NCBI GenBank assembly: GCA_015478945.1
Contig: JABUQX010014268.1
Location: 37,501-69,602 of the forward strand
From: Trachelipus rathkii
Lineage: Eukaryota; Arthropoda; Malacostraca; Isopoda; Trachelipodidae
Length of the DNA: 32,102 nt
Reading direction: 5' to 3'
The notes under the pieces are model-generated. The model saw only the letters and a program-made list of their open reading frames with translations, searched no databases and was not told where the DNA came from. The position numbers and the translations under genes are program-made. Below are positions 11,576 to 22,518 of the stretch, piece by piece. Positions within the stretch are counted from its first letter, which is position 1; every line of letters begins with the position of its first letter.

Positions 11576-14500
11576 ATTATTTTGTTAGTATATATACGAG
11601 CATTTACACTGTTGACTGATATGAGCTGTAGAAAAGTGGGAGAATATTTATCGTAGATATTGTTAACTATGGAAACACACACATAATACCCATACTGAAA
11701 GTGGGAATTTTTCCGGGTAATAGTTAGCTGTTAATTTATTCATATATATTAAACGCGAGGTATATTAGGTATAAATTTCCTTTTGTAACATTATATTTCT
11801 TATTGCAAAAAATAATAATAAGCTTTATTGATGCTAAACCTTTGTTGGTTAAGCATATAATCGATGGTTAGTATTCAGTATTATTAATAAAGAAACTTAT
11901 TTTTATGTTGTTTTTTTATCTCAAAAATTGATACTCGAAGTATGACTTGAATTCATAGTATGGTCAGTATATAAAGGTTGGTGGATGGGTAGGGACGGCG
12001 GGGATGGGTGGGAATTTAGTTACTGATTTAACTGGGAATTGGGATACTGCTTTCAAAATTCAGTAGAGAGGCATATTACGCTTGTACTGTGTTATATTGT
12101 GTACATTATCTAGCATTAAGAAACTTATTGTTAAGTTTATGATATATGTAAATCAAGATATAGAGGAATTTATGTTATTTTGATGTTATGGAGTTATGAT
12201 ATTATTGATAAATTACAAATTGTTGTCAATGATAATATAAAGTTATTAAATATCATGAGGGAATTAAGTGATATAGGGTAAGACGAGGATAGTGAGATAG
12301 AATTTTTGTTAAGTAAAATGATTAGGAAGTTGAGTAAAAAGAGAGAGTTATGTTTACAGGAGAGTATTAGATCGATAATGAATTCTTGTCAATAGTGGTG
12401 ATGAATGAGGAGGAAAGAGTGTTATGCTAAATTGAATTATGGTTAAATAATTAAGGGATGTTAATGGATAAAATTAACATTGATTATGTTAGGGAGATAT
12501 GCTTGAAAAAGTGTGAATAGGTACGTTTTTGTATGCTATGTGTTAGGTACTTCACTGCTGTTAAGTGCGGAAGTTTGTTAATGTTAGTAGTTTATTCGTA
12601 CGTATGGTGAGTTAGGTTTGTCGTTGAATATGTCATGTATAATTCTTAGTTCAGGTTTATGTTATGTTAGCTCTTTATTAATGTAAAAAGAGACGTTGGT
12701 TACGTTAGCAATAAATTCGGAAAGGTTACGAATATATAAAGAACTTATGTTTTGATGTTATGTTTGGATAAAACTTTGTTATGTTAGCAATATATTCGTT
12801 GGTCTGTAATGATAATTAAGACAAGATTATGATAAATTCTTGTTCATGGTAAATGTTACTGTGTTTTGTAAGATTAACGTTAATATGTTAGAAGATGTGC
12901 TTGGAGAAAGAGTATGAATAGTAACGTTTTGCAACCAATGGTTAGTTACTTTAAGGTGGTTATAAGGGTGATGGAGTCTTGTGTAATGTTAACAGTTTAT
13001 TCGTATGTAATTTGTGTAAGGTTTGTCTTTGTACATAATATTTTCTTAGTTCATATGAAGCCTATGTTAGCTATTAATGTGAAAAACCTTGCTATGTTCC
13101 AGATCCTTTGTTGGTTAAGTATATAAAGAACTCATTTTTGTGCTTATGTTTATCCGAAATTGATTGCTCGAAAATGCAACGCCAAATCAACTAGTGTTTT
13201 AATGTAAATTAACCTTGATATGTTATAGATATAAGCTTGAAAAAGTGTGATAGTTACGTTTTGTACGCTGTTGCTAGGTACTTTACTGTTGTTAAGTAAT
13301 TGGAACTTTGTTTAATGTTAGTAGTTTACTTACGAGCGTAAAGGTGTGTTTAGGTTTTTTGTCATTGTTACCATTATATTCTTGGTTCTGGTCATGCTAT
13401 GTTAGCGGGTTTATTTAATGTGGAAAACATGGTTAACGTTAGCATAATACTTCGTTGGTTTAGTAATATAAACGTACTTATTTTTGTAATATGTTTATCC
13501 GAGAAATGTTGTACTAACGATATGTACCCTGAATCATTTATGAATGAGATCAAAAGGTCAATATGAAAGGGATGGGTTAGGGAGGGGCAGGGTGGCTGGT
13601 AAAAGCAAATTAAATGATTGGTCTGATTTTACTGATTTATGTTTTAAAATCGGTAAACTATTACACTTTATATGATATTTTATTCAAAGAACTTTTTTAT
13701 GTTATGTTGATAAAATTTGTTATGTTGCAATTATTTTGCTGGGGATTATGATATTTAAGGTAAGGTCATGAGAAATTTTTGTATAATATTACCGAGGATA
13801 TAATGGTGATAATATAATATAAACATTTGTTACGTTTAGCATATAGTCGTTGGTTCTGTAGATTAATCGGACATGGGTTAATGATTAACATTTTTTTGCT
13901 AAATTGTTACTGTTTTTGTAAGATTACAAGGTTAAAATATTGTAATTAGAGATATGCTTGAAAAAAAGTATGAAAATATAAGTGACGTTATTTGTCAATG
14001 CAATGTAGTTACTTAATACTGAGTGTAACAAGCTGTTTGAGAACTTTTTGTTAATGTATAAGCAGTTTATTCTTGTGTAAGTTGTTTGTTAAAGGTTTGT
14101 CCTTTGTACATTATTTTCTAGTCAAATGTTACGCTAGCCTATGTTATAGCTTTATGATGATGAATTAACACTTATACGTAAGAGTTAAATATAATAGTTT
14201 AATCAGTATGATAAATTAACCAATGTTGTGATAAATTTAATTTTGCTTAAAATTTAGTTACTGTGTCAGTGTCAGGTAACGTTTAATAAATTAGAGTACG
14301 CTTTGAAAAAAGTATAGAATAAAGTTACGTTTTGCATGCCAATGTAGTTACTTTACTGAATTTATTGTGCGAAGAACTATATTAATTTGTTTAACAGTTT
14401 ATTCGTAGTGTAAGTTGTATGTTAGTTTGTCTTATGTCATGTATTTTTCTTAGTTCTATGTTACGCTGTGTTAGCTTTATTGAAGGGAAAACTTATTAAG

Positions 14501-15535
14501 TTAGAGTATATTCGTTGATCAGTTGATAATTTATACCAATGATTGTGATTAAATTTTTGCTAAATTGTTTAAACTGTGTCAGTTGTAGGTTAACGTTAAT
14601 ATTTGTTAGAGAATTACGCTTGAAAAAGCTAGGATGGTTAGCGTTTTTGCATGCAATGTTAGTTAGGCTGTTACTAGAGTGTGATTAGTGATGGAACTTT
14701 TGGCTAATGTTTATACAGTTTATAAATCCGTGTGTAAGTTGTGTTAGTTTGTCTTTGTACATATTATTTTCTGAGTTCATGTTACGCCATGTTAGCATTT
14801 ATTGAAATATGGAAATCTATATTTACGATTAGAGTATATTTCGATTTGACATCAGTATGATAATATTAATCACAATGTTGTGAATTTAATAATTTTTGCT
14901 AAAAAATGTACTCAAAAAGTTTTTTAACGTTTATATATGTTTAGAGAATAATGCTTGAAAAAGTAAGAATTGATTACTGTTTGGCATGCTGTTTAGTTTA
15001 TTTCCTGGTGTTAAAGATGTGCAACTTTTGGTTAATGTTACAGTTTATTCGTGTGTAAGTTGTTTTAGGTTTTGTCGCTGTACAATTTTTTCTTAGTTCA
15101 TGTTACGCCATGTTAACTTTATTCGATGTGGAAACGCTTATTGAATGTTTAGAGTATACTTGTCGTACATGATCAGTATGTAAACATCATTAACCAATTG
15201 TTGTGAATAAATTTATTGCTAAATGTTACTGCTCGTCAGTGTAAGGTTAACTCGTTAATATGGTTAGAGATATGCTGACAAAGTGTGAAATAGGGTACGT
15301 CTTTGTATGCTATGTTGGTTACTTTACTGTTGTTAAGTGTGGAACTTTGATAACGTTAACAGTTTATTCTATGTTTTAGGCGTGGTCAGGTTTGTCGTTG
15401 TGGGTAATATTCATAGTTTAGATGATGCTAAGTAGCTTTATTAATGTGAAAATCTTTGTTACGTTAACATATTATTGATTGATCTTTGTTATAAAGAACT
15501 TGATTTTATGTTATGTTTATCCAAAATGAATACTC
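11576..15535 (-). repeat. Satellite A array, reverse orientation, with B inserts
   Basis: Reverse complement of the 610-3618 satellite. The core (ttgcatgcaatg or close variants, then gttactttactg) recurs near 12523, 12931, 13258, 13998, 14329, 14647, 14975 and 15301. Most intervals are 317-331 bp. The larger gap from 13258 to 13998 contains a B segment (about 13510-13690), and another B segment lies at about 11935-12065. Further unit landmarks in order are cagtttattcgtgtgtaagt, gttacgccatgttagc, gatcagtatgataat, gtgtcagtgtaaggttaac and ttagagatatgcttgaaaaa. The 70-codon plus frame at 12914-13126 is a by-product of the repeat. Confidence 0.85.
13510..13690 (-). repeat. Satellite B segment inside reverse A array
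   Basis: Contains ggatgggttagggaggggc, then tggctgg, then tgatttactgatttatg. This is the reverse complement of the B core at 25.0-26.0 kb (cagtaaatcagt, ccaccc, ccatccatgatctattgat). A similar segment is at about 11935-12065 (ggtggatgggtagggacgg, then gttactgattta). Confidence 0.6.
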
Positions 15536-15965
15536 GGAAATGTGACTTTGAATCAATAGATCATAGATCAATATATGGAGGATGGCAGGAGGGTGGCTGG
15601 ATGGTCGTTTGATTTACTGACTGATTTACTGATTTGGGTATGTAAAACATGACAATTTTATGTAAAAATTTAATTTTTTGAACGTAAATGAATCAATAGA
15701 ATCAATAGTAATACTAGATCACGATTGGATAGGAGGGTGGCTGGATGTTGGTTTGATTTACTATTTTATCTTGATTAGGGTAGATACATGAACAATTTTA
15801 AGTAAAAATTTTAGACTGTTTATCAAATAGGTAATTCTTAAATAGTCAATATAGTATACAGATAGATCACGATTGACTGGAGGGTGTGACTTGGTAATGG
15901 TGGTTTGATATTTACAGATTTACTGCTTTTAGGGATATGTTTAAAAAGTAAAATTTTGTAAGTTA
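15536..15965 (-). repeat. Satellite B, three reverse-oriented short units
   Basis: Three units with the core gatca...ggagggtggctgg...ggtttgatttact...aattttaagtaaaaattt. The ggaggg landmarks fall near 15588, 15729 and 15878, so the unit is about 145 bp. It joins the end of reverse satellite A directly. A T-rich tail follows to about 16035, mirroring the T-rich zone left of the plus-oriented B block near 24.8 kb. Confidence 0.75.
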
Positions 15966-16099
15966 TAAAACAAAAAGTATAAGAAATTTTATTCAATTTA
16001 TTTATATTCATTTATTTTTTTTATTATTTTTTTCTTGATGGTTCTGAAACCATTATTTTCGAAATCTACAGACCCAATAACATATATAAAGACACCAAT

Positions 16100-16420
16100 A
16101 TTTTATCATTACATACAAAATCGATCACAATGTCTACGGACTCTCTGCATCGAGCTGCTAGGTATCGGAACCGAGAACGGCCACCAGGAGTCGTGAGTAC
16201 GGAATAGGATAGTAACAGGAATCGTCTTTGTCGGCGGAATCGCGAAACCGAAGTTGGAGGCGGAGCGATGCAGCGCGATGCCGGTTCGGAGCGGTTCGGT
16301 TGCGATCGGTGGCAGTGCGGTGCGGTGCTGAGATTGGAACCGCAGAAATACCAAAGGGTTGAGCTGAAATCGGCTCAAAAGGGTTTAAAAAACAACTCAG
16401 AAGCACTTCCTCGACGCAAT
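16100..16420. other. GC-richer segment without a supported gene
   Basis: About 320 bp of higher GC content (cgcgatgccggttcggagcg, ggcagtgcggtgcggtgctg) with overlapping open frames on both strands of 80-99 codons. Their residue content is repetitive (Arg, Pro and His rich, or Gln/Arg rich) and typical of GC-rich chance frames. It abuts the AAT-type tail of the retrotransposon to its right, so it may be target DNA or another repeat. Confidence 0.4.
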
Positions 16421-16459
16421 AATAATAATGATAATAATAATACAAACAAACAGACAAAC

Positions 16460-16509
16460 ACAGACCTTCAGTCTGTGTCTGTCGGCCAGACAGACCTTCG
16501 GTCTGTCTG
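16460..16509. repeat. Two adjacent hairpins, CAGAC/GTCTG type
   Basis: First hairpin: ACAGAC-CTTCA-GTCTGT (16460-16476). Second: a perfect 10-bp stem CAGACAGACC-TTC-GGTCTGTCTG (16487-16509). Both lie just upstream of the simple-repeat tail in the retrotransposon's 3' untranslated region. Such structures may be what the element's reverse transcriptase recognises, but that is inference. Confidence 0.8.
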
Positions 16510-16689
16510 ACCTCCAGGTGGTCGATCGCCCGAACGCTTGTTAGGCCTAATATCTCCCATTCGGAGCCGCCACAAGGGGCGTAAGCACAATATTTTGCGT
16601 TCGCTCGGGGGGGACCCCCTCTATATACATCCTAGAGACTTGAAATTTTACCCTGTTTCGAGCTTAACACATACATAGATTATATTCCA

Positions 16690-16985
16690 AGTTTGAAGCC
16701 AATACCTCTATTCCTTCATATCGAAATTTGTCGCCTACGAACCTGTTCTATTCCTATTTCAACTATTACCCATCTTCACACTAAGAAATCGCCTCTGTAT
16801 AAAAAAAAAACTTTCCTAACTCCTTCAGTCTCTCCTCATATCTCCTATCCCCAAAGCCAGAAATCTTCCTCGTTGCTTTACGTTGCACTCTCTCCAGCAA
16901 ATATATGTCTTTTCTTAAATAAGGGGGATAAACCTGTGCTCAATGCTCAAATACTGACCTAACATATCTATTATACGTACATTCA
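16690..16985 (-). pseudogene. Reverse transcriptase C-terminal fragment (non-LTR)
   Basis: The minus strand translates as TYNRYVRSVFEH, a stop, AQVYPPYLRKDIYLLERVQR, KATRKISGFGDRRYEERLKE, LG; the frame then shifts at a run of T (16801-16810). The pattern Y-x(n)-R-x(3)-E(Y/H)-x(5)-P-x(3)-KDI-x-LLE-x-VQR-x-AT and the following YEERLKxL is the hallmark of the end of the reverse transcriptase ORF in many animal non-LTR elements. Residues after the shift (YRGDFLV) also fit the usual RRxRGDLI segment. The catalytic part would lie upstream, beyond 16985, and is missing. One in-frame stop and one shift make it inactive as read. The plus-strand 89-codon frame at 16693-16962 is its shadow. Confidence 0.75.
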
Positions 16986-16997
16986 TTACAAAAAACA

Positions 16998-17051
16998 ATA
17001 TATATATATCTATATACTATATATATATATAAATATAATATATTATATATA

Positions 17052-17104
<53 letters not shown>

Positions 17105-17115
17105 ATATATATAAT
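16998..17115. repeat. AT dinucleotide microsatellite
   Basis: Nearly continuous ta/at repeat with occasional c or extra t, ending at ataattag. Confidence 0.95.
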
Positions 17116-17484
17116 TAGTCCACCATCTTTCATTAATTTTAAATTTTTAACCCTAGCTCTAGGTTCAAAATCTTAAAATAGGGCATATGGTCTATGAGAC
17201 AGCGAAACAGCAACACTAAAGAGAGTGTTATGGGTTACAGGGCCAATCTTTGGTGAAAATTGAAAAATATATTAAAAACTTCAAAATATATATATAGTTT
17301 TACTTTAATTTTTTATTTCTATTGAAGTTAAATCACTTAAATATAAATTCTATCAACAATTTTAAAACAGACAAGCACAAAAAAATCAATGATTTTTTTT
17401 ATAAAAAAATCACGTAAAAAAATAAGTTGGTTTAAAACATTTGATTTTTTTCGTGCCATCCCTGGTAATGAATGATAAAGAATC
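17116..17484. other. No gene seen
   Basis: AT-rich, non-repetitive sequence with homopolymer runs near 17380-17440. The 60-codon minus frame at 17337-17519 is rich in Phe, Ile and Lys, which is what AT-rich chance sequence gives. Confidence 0.4.
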
Positions 17485-17930
17485 ATCTGTAAAACAGTAT
17501 TCTTAAATAAAAAAAACAAATTCGTAAAACGATATTAGTGTCTAGTCTCTAAAACAGAGCCAGTTGGAAATTTGTAAAACAATACCTCTTAATGTGCAAG
17601 GCTTTCTCTTAGAACGGCTTTAGCAACCACTAGTAAAAAAGCATCGTCAGTTCAAGGAATTTTAAAAAAACTTCCACCAAGGAGCAATTTAACCCGTAAA
17701 ACAGTATTTCTTAATGTAAAGGCCTTCCCGTAGCACGGTGAAAACGACTGACCTGTAAAACATTGTTTGCCAACAAATTGTAAAATTTCCTTCCTTCAAC
17801 GAATTGCAGCTATTCCGTAAAACGGCGATAGCGACTGACCTGTAAAACAGTATCAGGAAAGAAACCAAAGAACTATAAAACAGCTACTTCTTTGAAGCTT
17901 GCGATGACCTGTAAAAGTGTTTCCTTTAGC
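17485..17930. repeat. Irregular repeat based on tgtaaaacagtat
   Basis: The motif (c/t)(c/t)gtaaaacagtatt or a one-to-three base variant occurs at about 17488, 17523, 17571, 17694, 17753, 17778, 17816, 17839, 17870 and 17908. Longer shared context is present twice: acgactgacctgtaaaaca (17744-17762) and gcgactgacctgtaaaaca (17831-17849), and in part as cgatgacctgtaaaag (17902-17917). Spacing is irregular (about 20-120 bp). No continuous frame is present on either strand. Confidence 0.6.
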
Positions 17931-18862
17931 TTGGGAAGAGCTCCCAAGCTGCTCTGAATAAGTTGAAAAGCTCTGCTAAATTTATTAAGGAAACAGCTGT
18001 GTAATCTTAAATACTAAAATAAAATTCAAAAATTTCTACATAACATGGTTTAACTTTTAAAATTATCATATTAGTTTTAAAAATATACACATTTCCCTTT
18101 CAATATATTACACGAATGTTTAGAATTATATAAATATTCAAAGAAAAGTAAATAGCCCAATTTAATAACATTAGTATTTTAAAAGATAAATAAAACATTT
18201 TACAAACGAACGAAAGGTTAAAACTCACTAAGAGAACTATGATAAAATACTAATAATTTCTCTAAAAGCAACAATTTTATTCTACTTCTTAATAATTTTA
18301 TTCTGAAGAATACTATAGACCCGAAAGTTAATGCACTACTAGAGTATAGTCTAACAATTAATATTGACTTAGTAGGATAAAAAAAAACACATTTTAATAT
18401 GTAATTTATGTATAAATAAATAATATAAAAAGTGCTAAAGGAAGTAAATTAGCTGTTAAATAAATTTTGAAATGGGTGTCACTTTTTAGAAATAGAATCT
18501 CACATTAAAATGGAAGTCGATAATGATTCTGAATCAAATAAAAAATATTTAGTTGCAGCATCTTTGATAAAAATAAAATAAATAAGCATCGCTATTAATG
18601 AACGTGAATGTCCAAAGGTAATTATAAATATTTTTGAACTAGTAACTTCTAGAAATAAATTATTAAGTAAGAATAGATAAATGATCTTTTAATATTTTAC
18701 ATTGTTCCTTATACTATTAATATATCAAATACAGCTGATCCGCCATTTCATAATAGGCTCGTAACATTTTTTGATTTATCATAAATAATTATGTTACTTT
18801 CAATTTATTATCAGCGAGAAAGATACAATGAAAAAGCATGAGAAGCATTTTCTGAAGTTTTA
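17931..18862. other. AT-rich stretch without a recognised gene
   Basis: Mostly A/T with no frame above the track threshold. An inverted pair, cttgggaagagctcccaag (17930-17948), forms a short hairpin. A 23-codon frame beginning at ATGGAAGTC (18510) has an acidic start but nothing to extend it. Nothing else is supported. Confidence 0.4.
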
Positions 18863-18883
18863 CAATATATATATATTATATAA

Positions 18884-18918
<35 letters not shown>

Positions 18919-19209
18919 GTATATTTTGATATATTTATTTATTATATATATCTATATATATATATAATATGAATATATATATATGTATATATCTACTCTG
19001 AGAGAACTAGGCGCTTTTATTCCCAAAGTTTTGAAATACATAGTTTCCAACCCTAATTTTGGTTTCATATATATATTATAGCTATTATATACGTATATGA
19101 TATAGTCATAGGTTTTGCTTACGGTATGATATATGTATATATATTATTTATAATGATATATAAATATATATATTATATATATATATAGTATATGATAATA
19201 ATATGATAG

Positions 19210-19242
<33 letters not shown>

Positions 19243-19270
19243 ATATATATTATATTATATATAGTATACT
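18863..19270. repeat. AT microsatellite in two blocks
   Basis: AT/TA repeats at 18863-18985 and about 19068-19270, separated by about 80 bp of ordinary sequence (gagagaactaggcgc and following). Both are interrupted by single g or c bases. Confidence 0.9.
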
Positions 19271-19443
19271 ATGATTATATATAAGAAGTGTTGCTTGAAA
19301 AATTTCAGCTAAATATGATTATTTAAGGTGACCTCCCAAAGGAGCTCAAAGGTATGATTTTCGGCAAAAAGATTAGGCAGTTTAAGGTAAACACAGAAAT
19401 ATGCACAAATTAAAAAGTAGCATCTATAATTTTAAAAGGATAT

Positions 19444-19796
19444 AGTAATAATAATATAATAATTAAATAATAATAATAATGATAATAATAATAATAATAA
19501 TAATATAATATAATAATAATAATAATAAAATAATATAATAATAATAATAATAAAGAATATTATAATAATAATACTAATGATAATATAATAATATAATAAT
19601 AATAATAAATAAATATAATCAATAATAATAATATATAATATAATAATAATAATAATAATAATATATAATACTTATAATAATAATAATAATATATATATGA
19701 ATAATAATAATAATAATAATGATAATATAATAATAATAATAATTAAAATAATAATAATAATAATAATAATAAATAATAGTAGATAATAATTTAATA
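19444..19796. repeat. AAT trinucleotide microsatellite
   Basis: About 350 bp of aat/ata/taa repeats with scattered interruptions. The minus-strand 60-codon Tyr/Ile frame here is the repeat translated. The 170 bp to its left (19271-19440) show no feature. Confidence 0.95.
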
Positions 19797-19809
19797 CACA
19801 AATTACTGA

Positions 19810-21770
19810 TTCATTAGCCAGATGGTAGCTTTGGGTATTTTTCTGTTGTTCACTAACAAAATCTGCATTATGAATTGCATTTCATCTTCGATCTTGGTAA
19901 GAATTTCACTGTTTGCAACCCACGTTGGAAGTTAACACCATCTTAACAGTAGAATGGACATTAATTTAAAACTTTTATTTATTGTAAATCTTGGAGAGCA
20001 CTCTCGATTTAGCTGAAATAAATGATAGACTGGTTTTCTTTTAACAGTTTTGAGTCTTCGGTACTCTTTACTACTAAGGAGGTGTGAGTCGTTTTATTTC
20101 GTTCCAAGCAGTGCTGTTTTCTGCGGTCTTACTATAGTGGCATCTTCGCTTCATCTATATGGTGGAAATCATCATCAAGAAGAGGAATGCGGCATTTTCT
20201 GGTAGAAGATGTACCTACAATGATTTTATAAATTTTTCAAGCTTATTCCTCGATTCAATATTACTTGCTATTCAATTATTTATTAAAAATTTGTAATACA
20301 GATAATGGACTTGTCACAGGCAGAGGTGCTAGGAACCACGCCCGTAAATAGAGTCTGATAAGAAGACTGCATATTCATGCGGTTGAAATTTTCTCTTTCG
20401 TAGTCAGTTTATATTGGTCTTGGAATAATTATAATTTAAAGGCATAATAGCTTGGCCATTCACTGAGCGTGGCTAACATCTCTAGAAATGCAAAATTAGA
20501 GTTCTTTTGGAGAACTGCCATCCAGTAATTTTATAATCAATTCTAATAATTCGCGGTAATCAGCTCTATGCTATTTTTTACGTAACCGTTCTTGTAAAAT
20601 TACAGCATACTGACACGGACATCTTCACTGACATTTTCTATCCAATTTCGGAACTTAATCTTATATATGGTCGACCAGGTTTTCCTAAATCTTTAAAACA
20701 AATTACGGTCGGATCCAGAAGTTACAAATATTACTACATCAAAACAAACTCTCTAGACAAATTCAAAGATAATATGAGGACGGGGAAGGTAGAGTGCATC
20801 ACGATGAAACATATTTTCAAGTTTTGTACAAACACCATTTATTCGACCGGTGTTGCTTAAAGTTGTATCAAAACAGTGTCCCCTTAATTTTACTTTCTAG
20901 GCCCCATTTTTTCCCCTCTAAATAAACGGCAACAGCCTGATCTTGTCCTGTAGATGTTTGAATTTCAGATATATTTAATAATTTTCCTTTACATTGAAAA
21001 GTTACAATTATGGGTAATTTATCAAACTTTATATGCCAATAAAAGCTGGCAGCAGGCTTCAATACCAGTGTAACGCCAAAGAATGACACTCAGGCAGCTT
21101 AAATTTTCTTATACTTGCTTGTTCTGTTCGAGTCGAAATGCTTTTTTCTTTTGACTCTGAAAGGAAGTACGAATTACAATTAGGTTTCAGTGTTCAAATT
21201 GAAGAGCCTTTGCTGCAGCTTAGGATATAATCGGCATTTTGATATGACACTATTCTCTTTGCACCTGTCTAGAGTTTCTGACAAACGTATAGTTAAAAAA
21301 TCTACTTTAACTCTCATTCCATTAGTACTTGGTTCATTCTCTTTCACTGTATGACTTGAATCTAGTTATGTATCTTGAGTAGGACATATACATAGTATTC
21401 TCACTGCCAATATTTTCTTCATTATCCCTACTTGACGATGAGGGTTGCGGTAGCTGAAACATTGCGTTTCCTTCCATTTCCTCATAAGTTCTATTTCTTT
21501 TCTCATTTTCCTTTTCAATGTGTTCCTGTTTTCTTGGCTTAAAGTCGGTGATCAATGCCAGCCATGCAACCTACTTTTCCTCTCATGCGTTGCAAAATTA
21601 AAAACTCTTTATCCTCTTTGTTTTTAATTATAATTTTGCGCATTCTCATGGCTAGATCAATATAAATACTCTTAATACGTCGGTGAATCTTCTGCGTTTT
21701 TCCATTCCATATCTTGACTCTATAAATCCGTTTTTGCAGGTAATTTTGCATTCATTTTAAGACGAGTAGT
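19810..21770 (-). pseudogene. Broken transposase-like gene of a repeat-borne family
   Basis: Minus-strand frames joined across stops and shifts follow, in order, a protein family I remember as multi-copy and unnamed in arthropod and cnidarian genomes. Segments are: a basic N-part (KIWNGKTQKIHRRIKSIYID, from about 21705); a linker with QPSSSS (about 21450); a segment resembling SFQSQKKK (about 21150); FYWHIKFDKLPIIVTF (about 21045-21000); STGQDQAVAVYLEGKKWGL (about 20950-20895); FDTTLSNTGRINGVCTKLE (about 20868-20812); LPRPHIIFEF (about 20780); SHAQ, a stop, MAKLL (about 20480-20450); LLDDDFHHIDEAKM (about 20185-20145); and EDEMQFIMQILL near 19880. The D of FDTT and the usual xRHH site (here RPHI) suggest an RNase-H-fold transposase core. 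At least four interruptions make it non-functional as read. The 73-, 73- and 70-codon frames at 20868-21089, 21334-21555 and 21539-21751 are its largest pieces. Confidence 0.6.
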
Positions 21771-22200
21771 AGGGGGGACAACTGCAGCCAGACTGACATC
21801 CGAAGCTTTGCAACGAATGTTGCAATGTTGGCACAGCAACAGCTTTGCATCATTGTTTTTCAAGCTTGACGTGTCAAGGGTAGGGGTTTTCAAGGTTCGG
21901 TGAGACCGAATTTAAGGTCTGGAAGACGATTCGAGGTTTTTCTAAAAGACCTGAAACAAAAGGAATTTATAAACCGGCAACCAAAATAGGGAGGCGGAGT
22001 AAGCCAAGGGGTTTTTTTTGCGTTCTAGAAGGTTTATAATGCGATAGATACTCATTTTTGATAGTTTTCAATCGATGTTACTCGAATGATTATATTTTAC
22101 CATATCGATGTTTAAATCGATATATACGTGTCTGGTTGACTCTGAATATATCGAAAGAAAATTATTAATGAAAATTCATTCGATATAATCGCTGTAGTTA
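21771..22200. other. Upstream flank of transposase relic; no gene seen
   Basis: Mixed-composition sequence that could hold the element's 5' end. A possible minus-strand CCANIATFVAKL (about 21835-21800) may be its N-terminus. Several atcgat-centred motifs occur at 22068-22130 (caatcgatgtt, atatcgatgtttaaatcgat), including the near-palindrome atcgatgtttaaatcgat (22102-22119). Terminal inverted repeats were not identified. Confidence 0.35.
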
Positions 22201-22210
22201 TAAACACTGC

Positions 22211-22385
22211 AGGCGCTGGATCCTGGAAATCCTGGAATCCTGGGAGGATTCCAGGAACCTGGAAAGACTAATTAGTTTCCAGGAACTGGAAACTGGAAAC
22301 TACTGATTGAAATTTAGTAATTCCAAGGAGTTTTCTGAGAACTCGGCGGTAGTTGTTCAGGATCCCGGAACTGGATCCTGAACTG
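22211..22385. repeat. Cluster of hairpins built from GGATCC/CCTGGAA words
   Basis: Three perfect hairpins lie within 150 bp: CCTGGAATCC-tggga-GGATTCCAGG (22231-22255), GTTTCCAG-gaa-CTGGAAAC (22275-22293) and CAGGATCC-cggaact-GGATCCTG (22358-22380). The words ggatcctgg, ctggaaac and ggaactgg also recur in direct orientation. The block is GC-richer than its surroundings and runs into an AT microsatellite on its right. Confidence 0.85.
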
Positions 22386-22387
22386 GA

Positions 22388-22500
22388 ATATACTATATTT
22401 AATAGTATATATATATATAGTGTATATATATATATTTATATATTATATATAGTATATAATATATTAGTAATATATATATATATTAATATATATATAATTA
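22388..22500. repeat. AT microsatellite
   Basis: Interrupted ta/at repeat directly right of the hairpin cluster. A second interrupted AT block occupies about 22612-22745. Confidence 0.9.
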
Positions 22501-22518
22501 ACTGACATTTGATACACA

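Larger units (their letters stand above)
16420..16985 (-). mobile_element. 3' end of a non-LTR retrotransposon (minus strand)
   Basis: Reading the minus strand, the order is: C-terminal end of a reverse transcriptase (16985-16690), about 230 bases of untranslated DNA with two hairpins, then an ATT-type simple-repeat tail (16420-16442). That is the usual layout of CR1- or RTE-like elements. The element is 5'-truncated, as is usual. At its broken upstream end it meets an AT microsatellite. Confidence 0.6.

Noticed and set aside
11000..11800. Inversion as a hairpin-adapter read artefact
   Set aside because: Positions mirrored about the spacer are not near-identical, as a fold-back read would require.
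610..15535. CRISPR-like array from regular repeat spacing
   Set aside because: Units are about 325 bp with whole-unit similarity and no short repeat/unique spacer pattern; the sequence is eukaryotic.
16109..16510. Overlapping 80-99 codon frames on both strands
   Set aside because: Low-complexity GC-rich chance frames running into a simple repeat; no family pattern.
18510..18581. 23-codon frame starting ATGGAAGTCGATAATG as a first exon
   Set aside because: No downstream exon or recognisable continuation.
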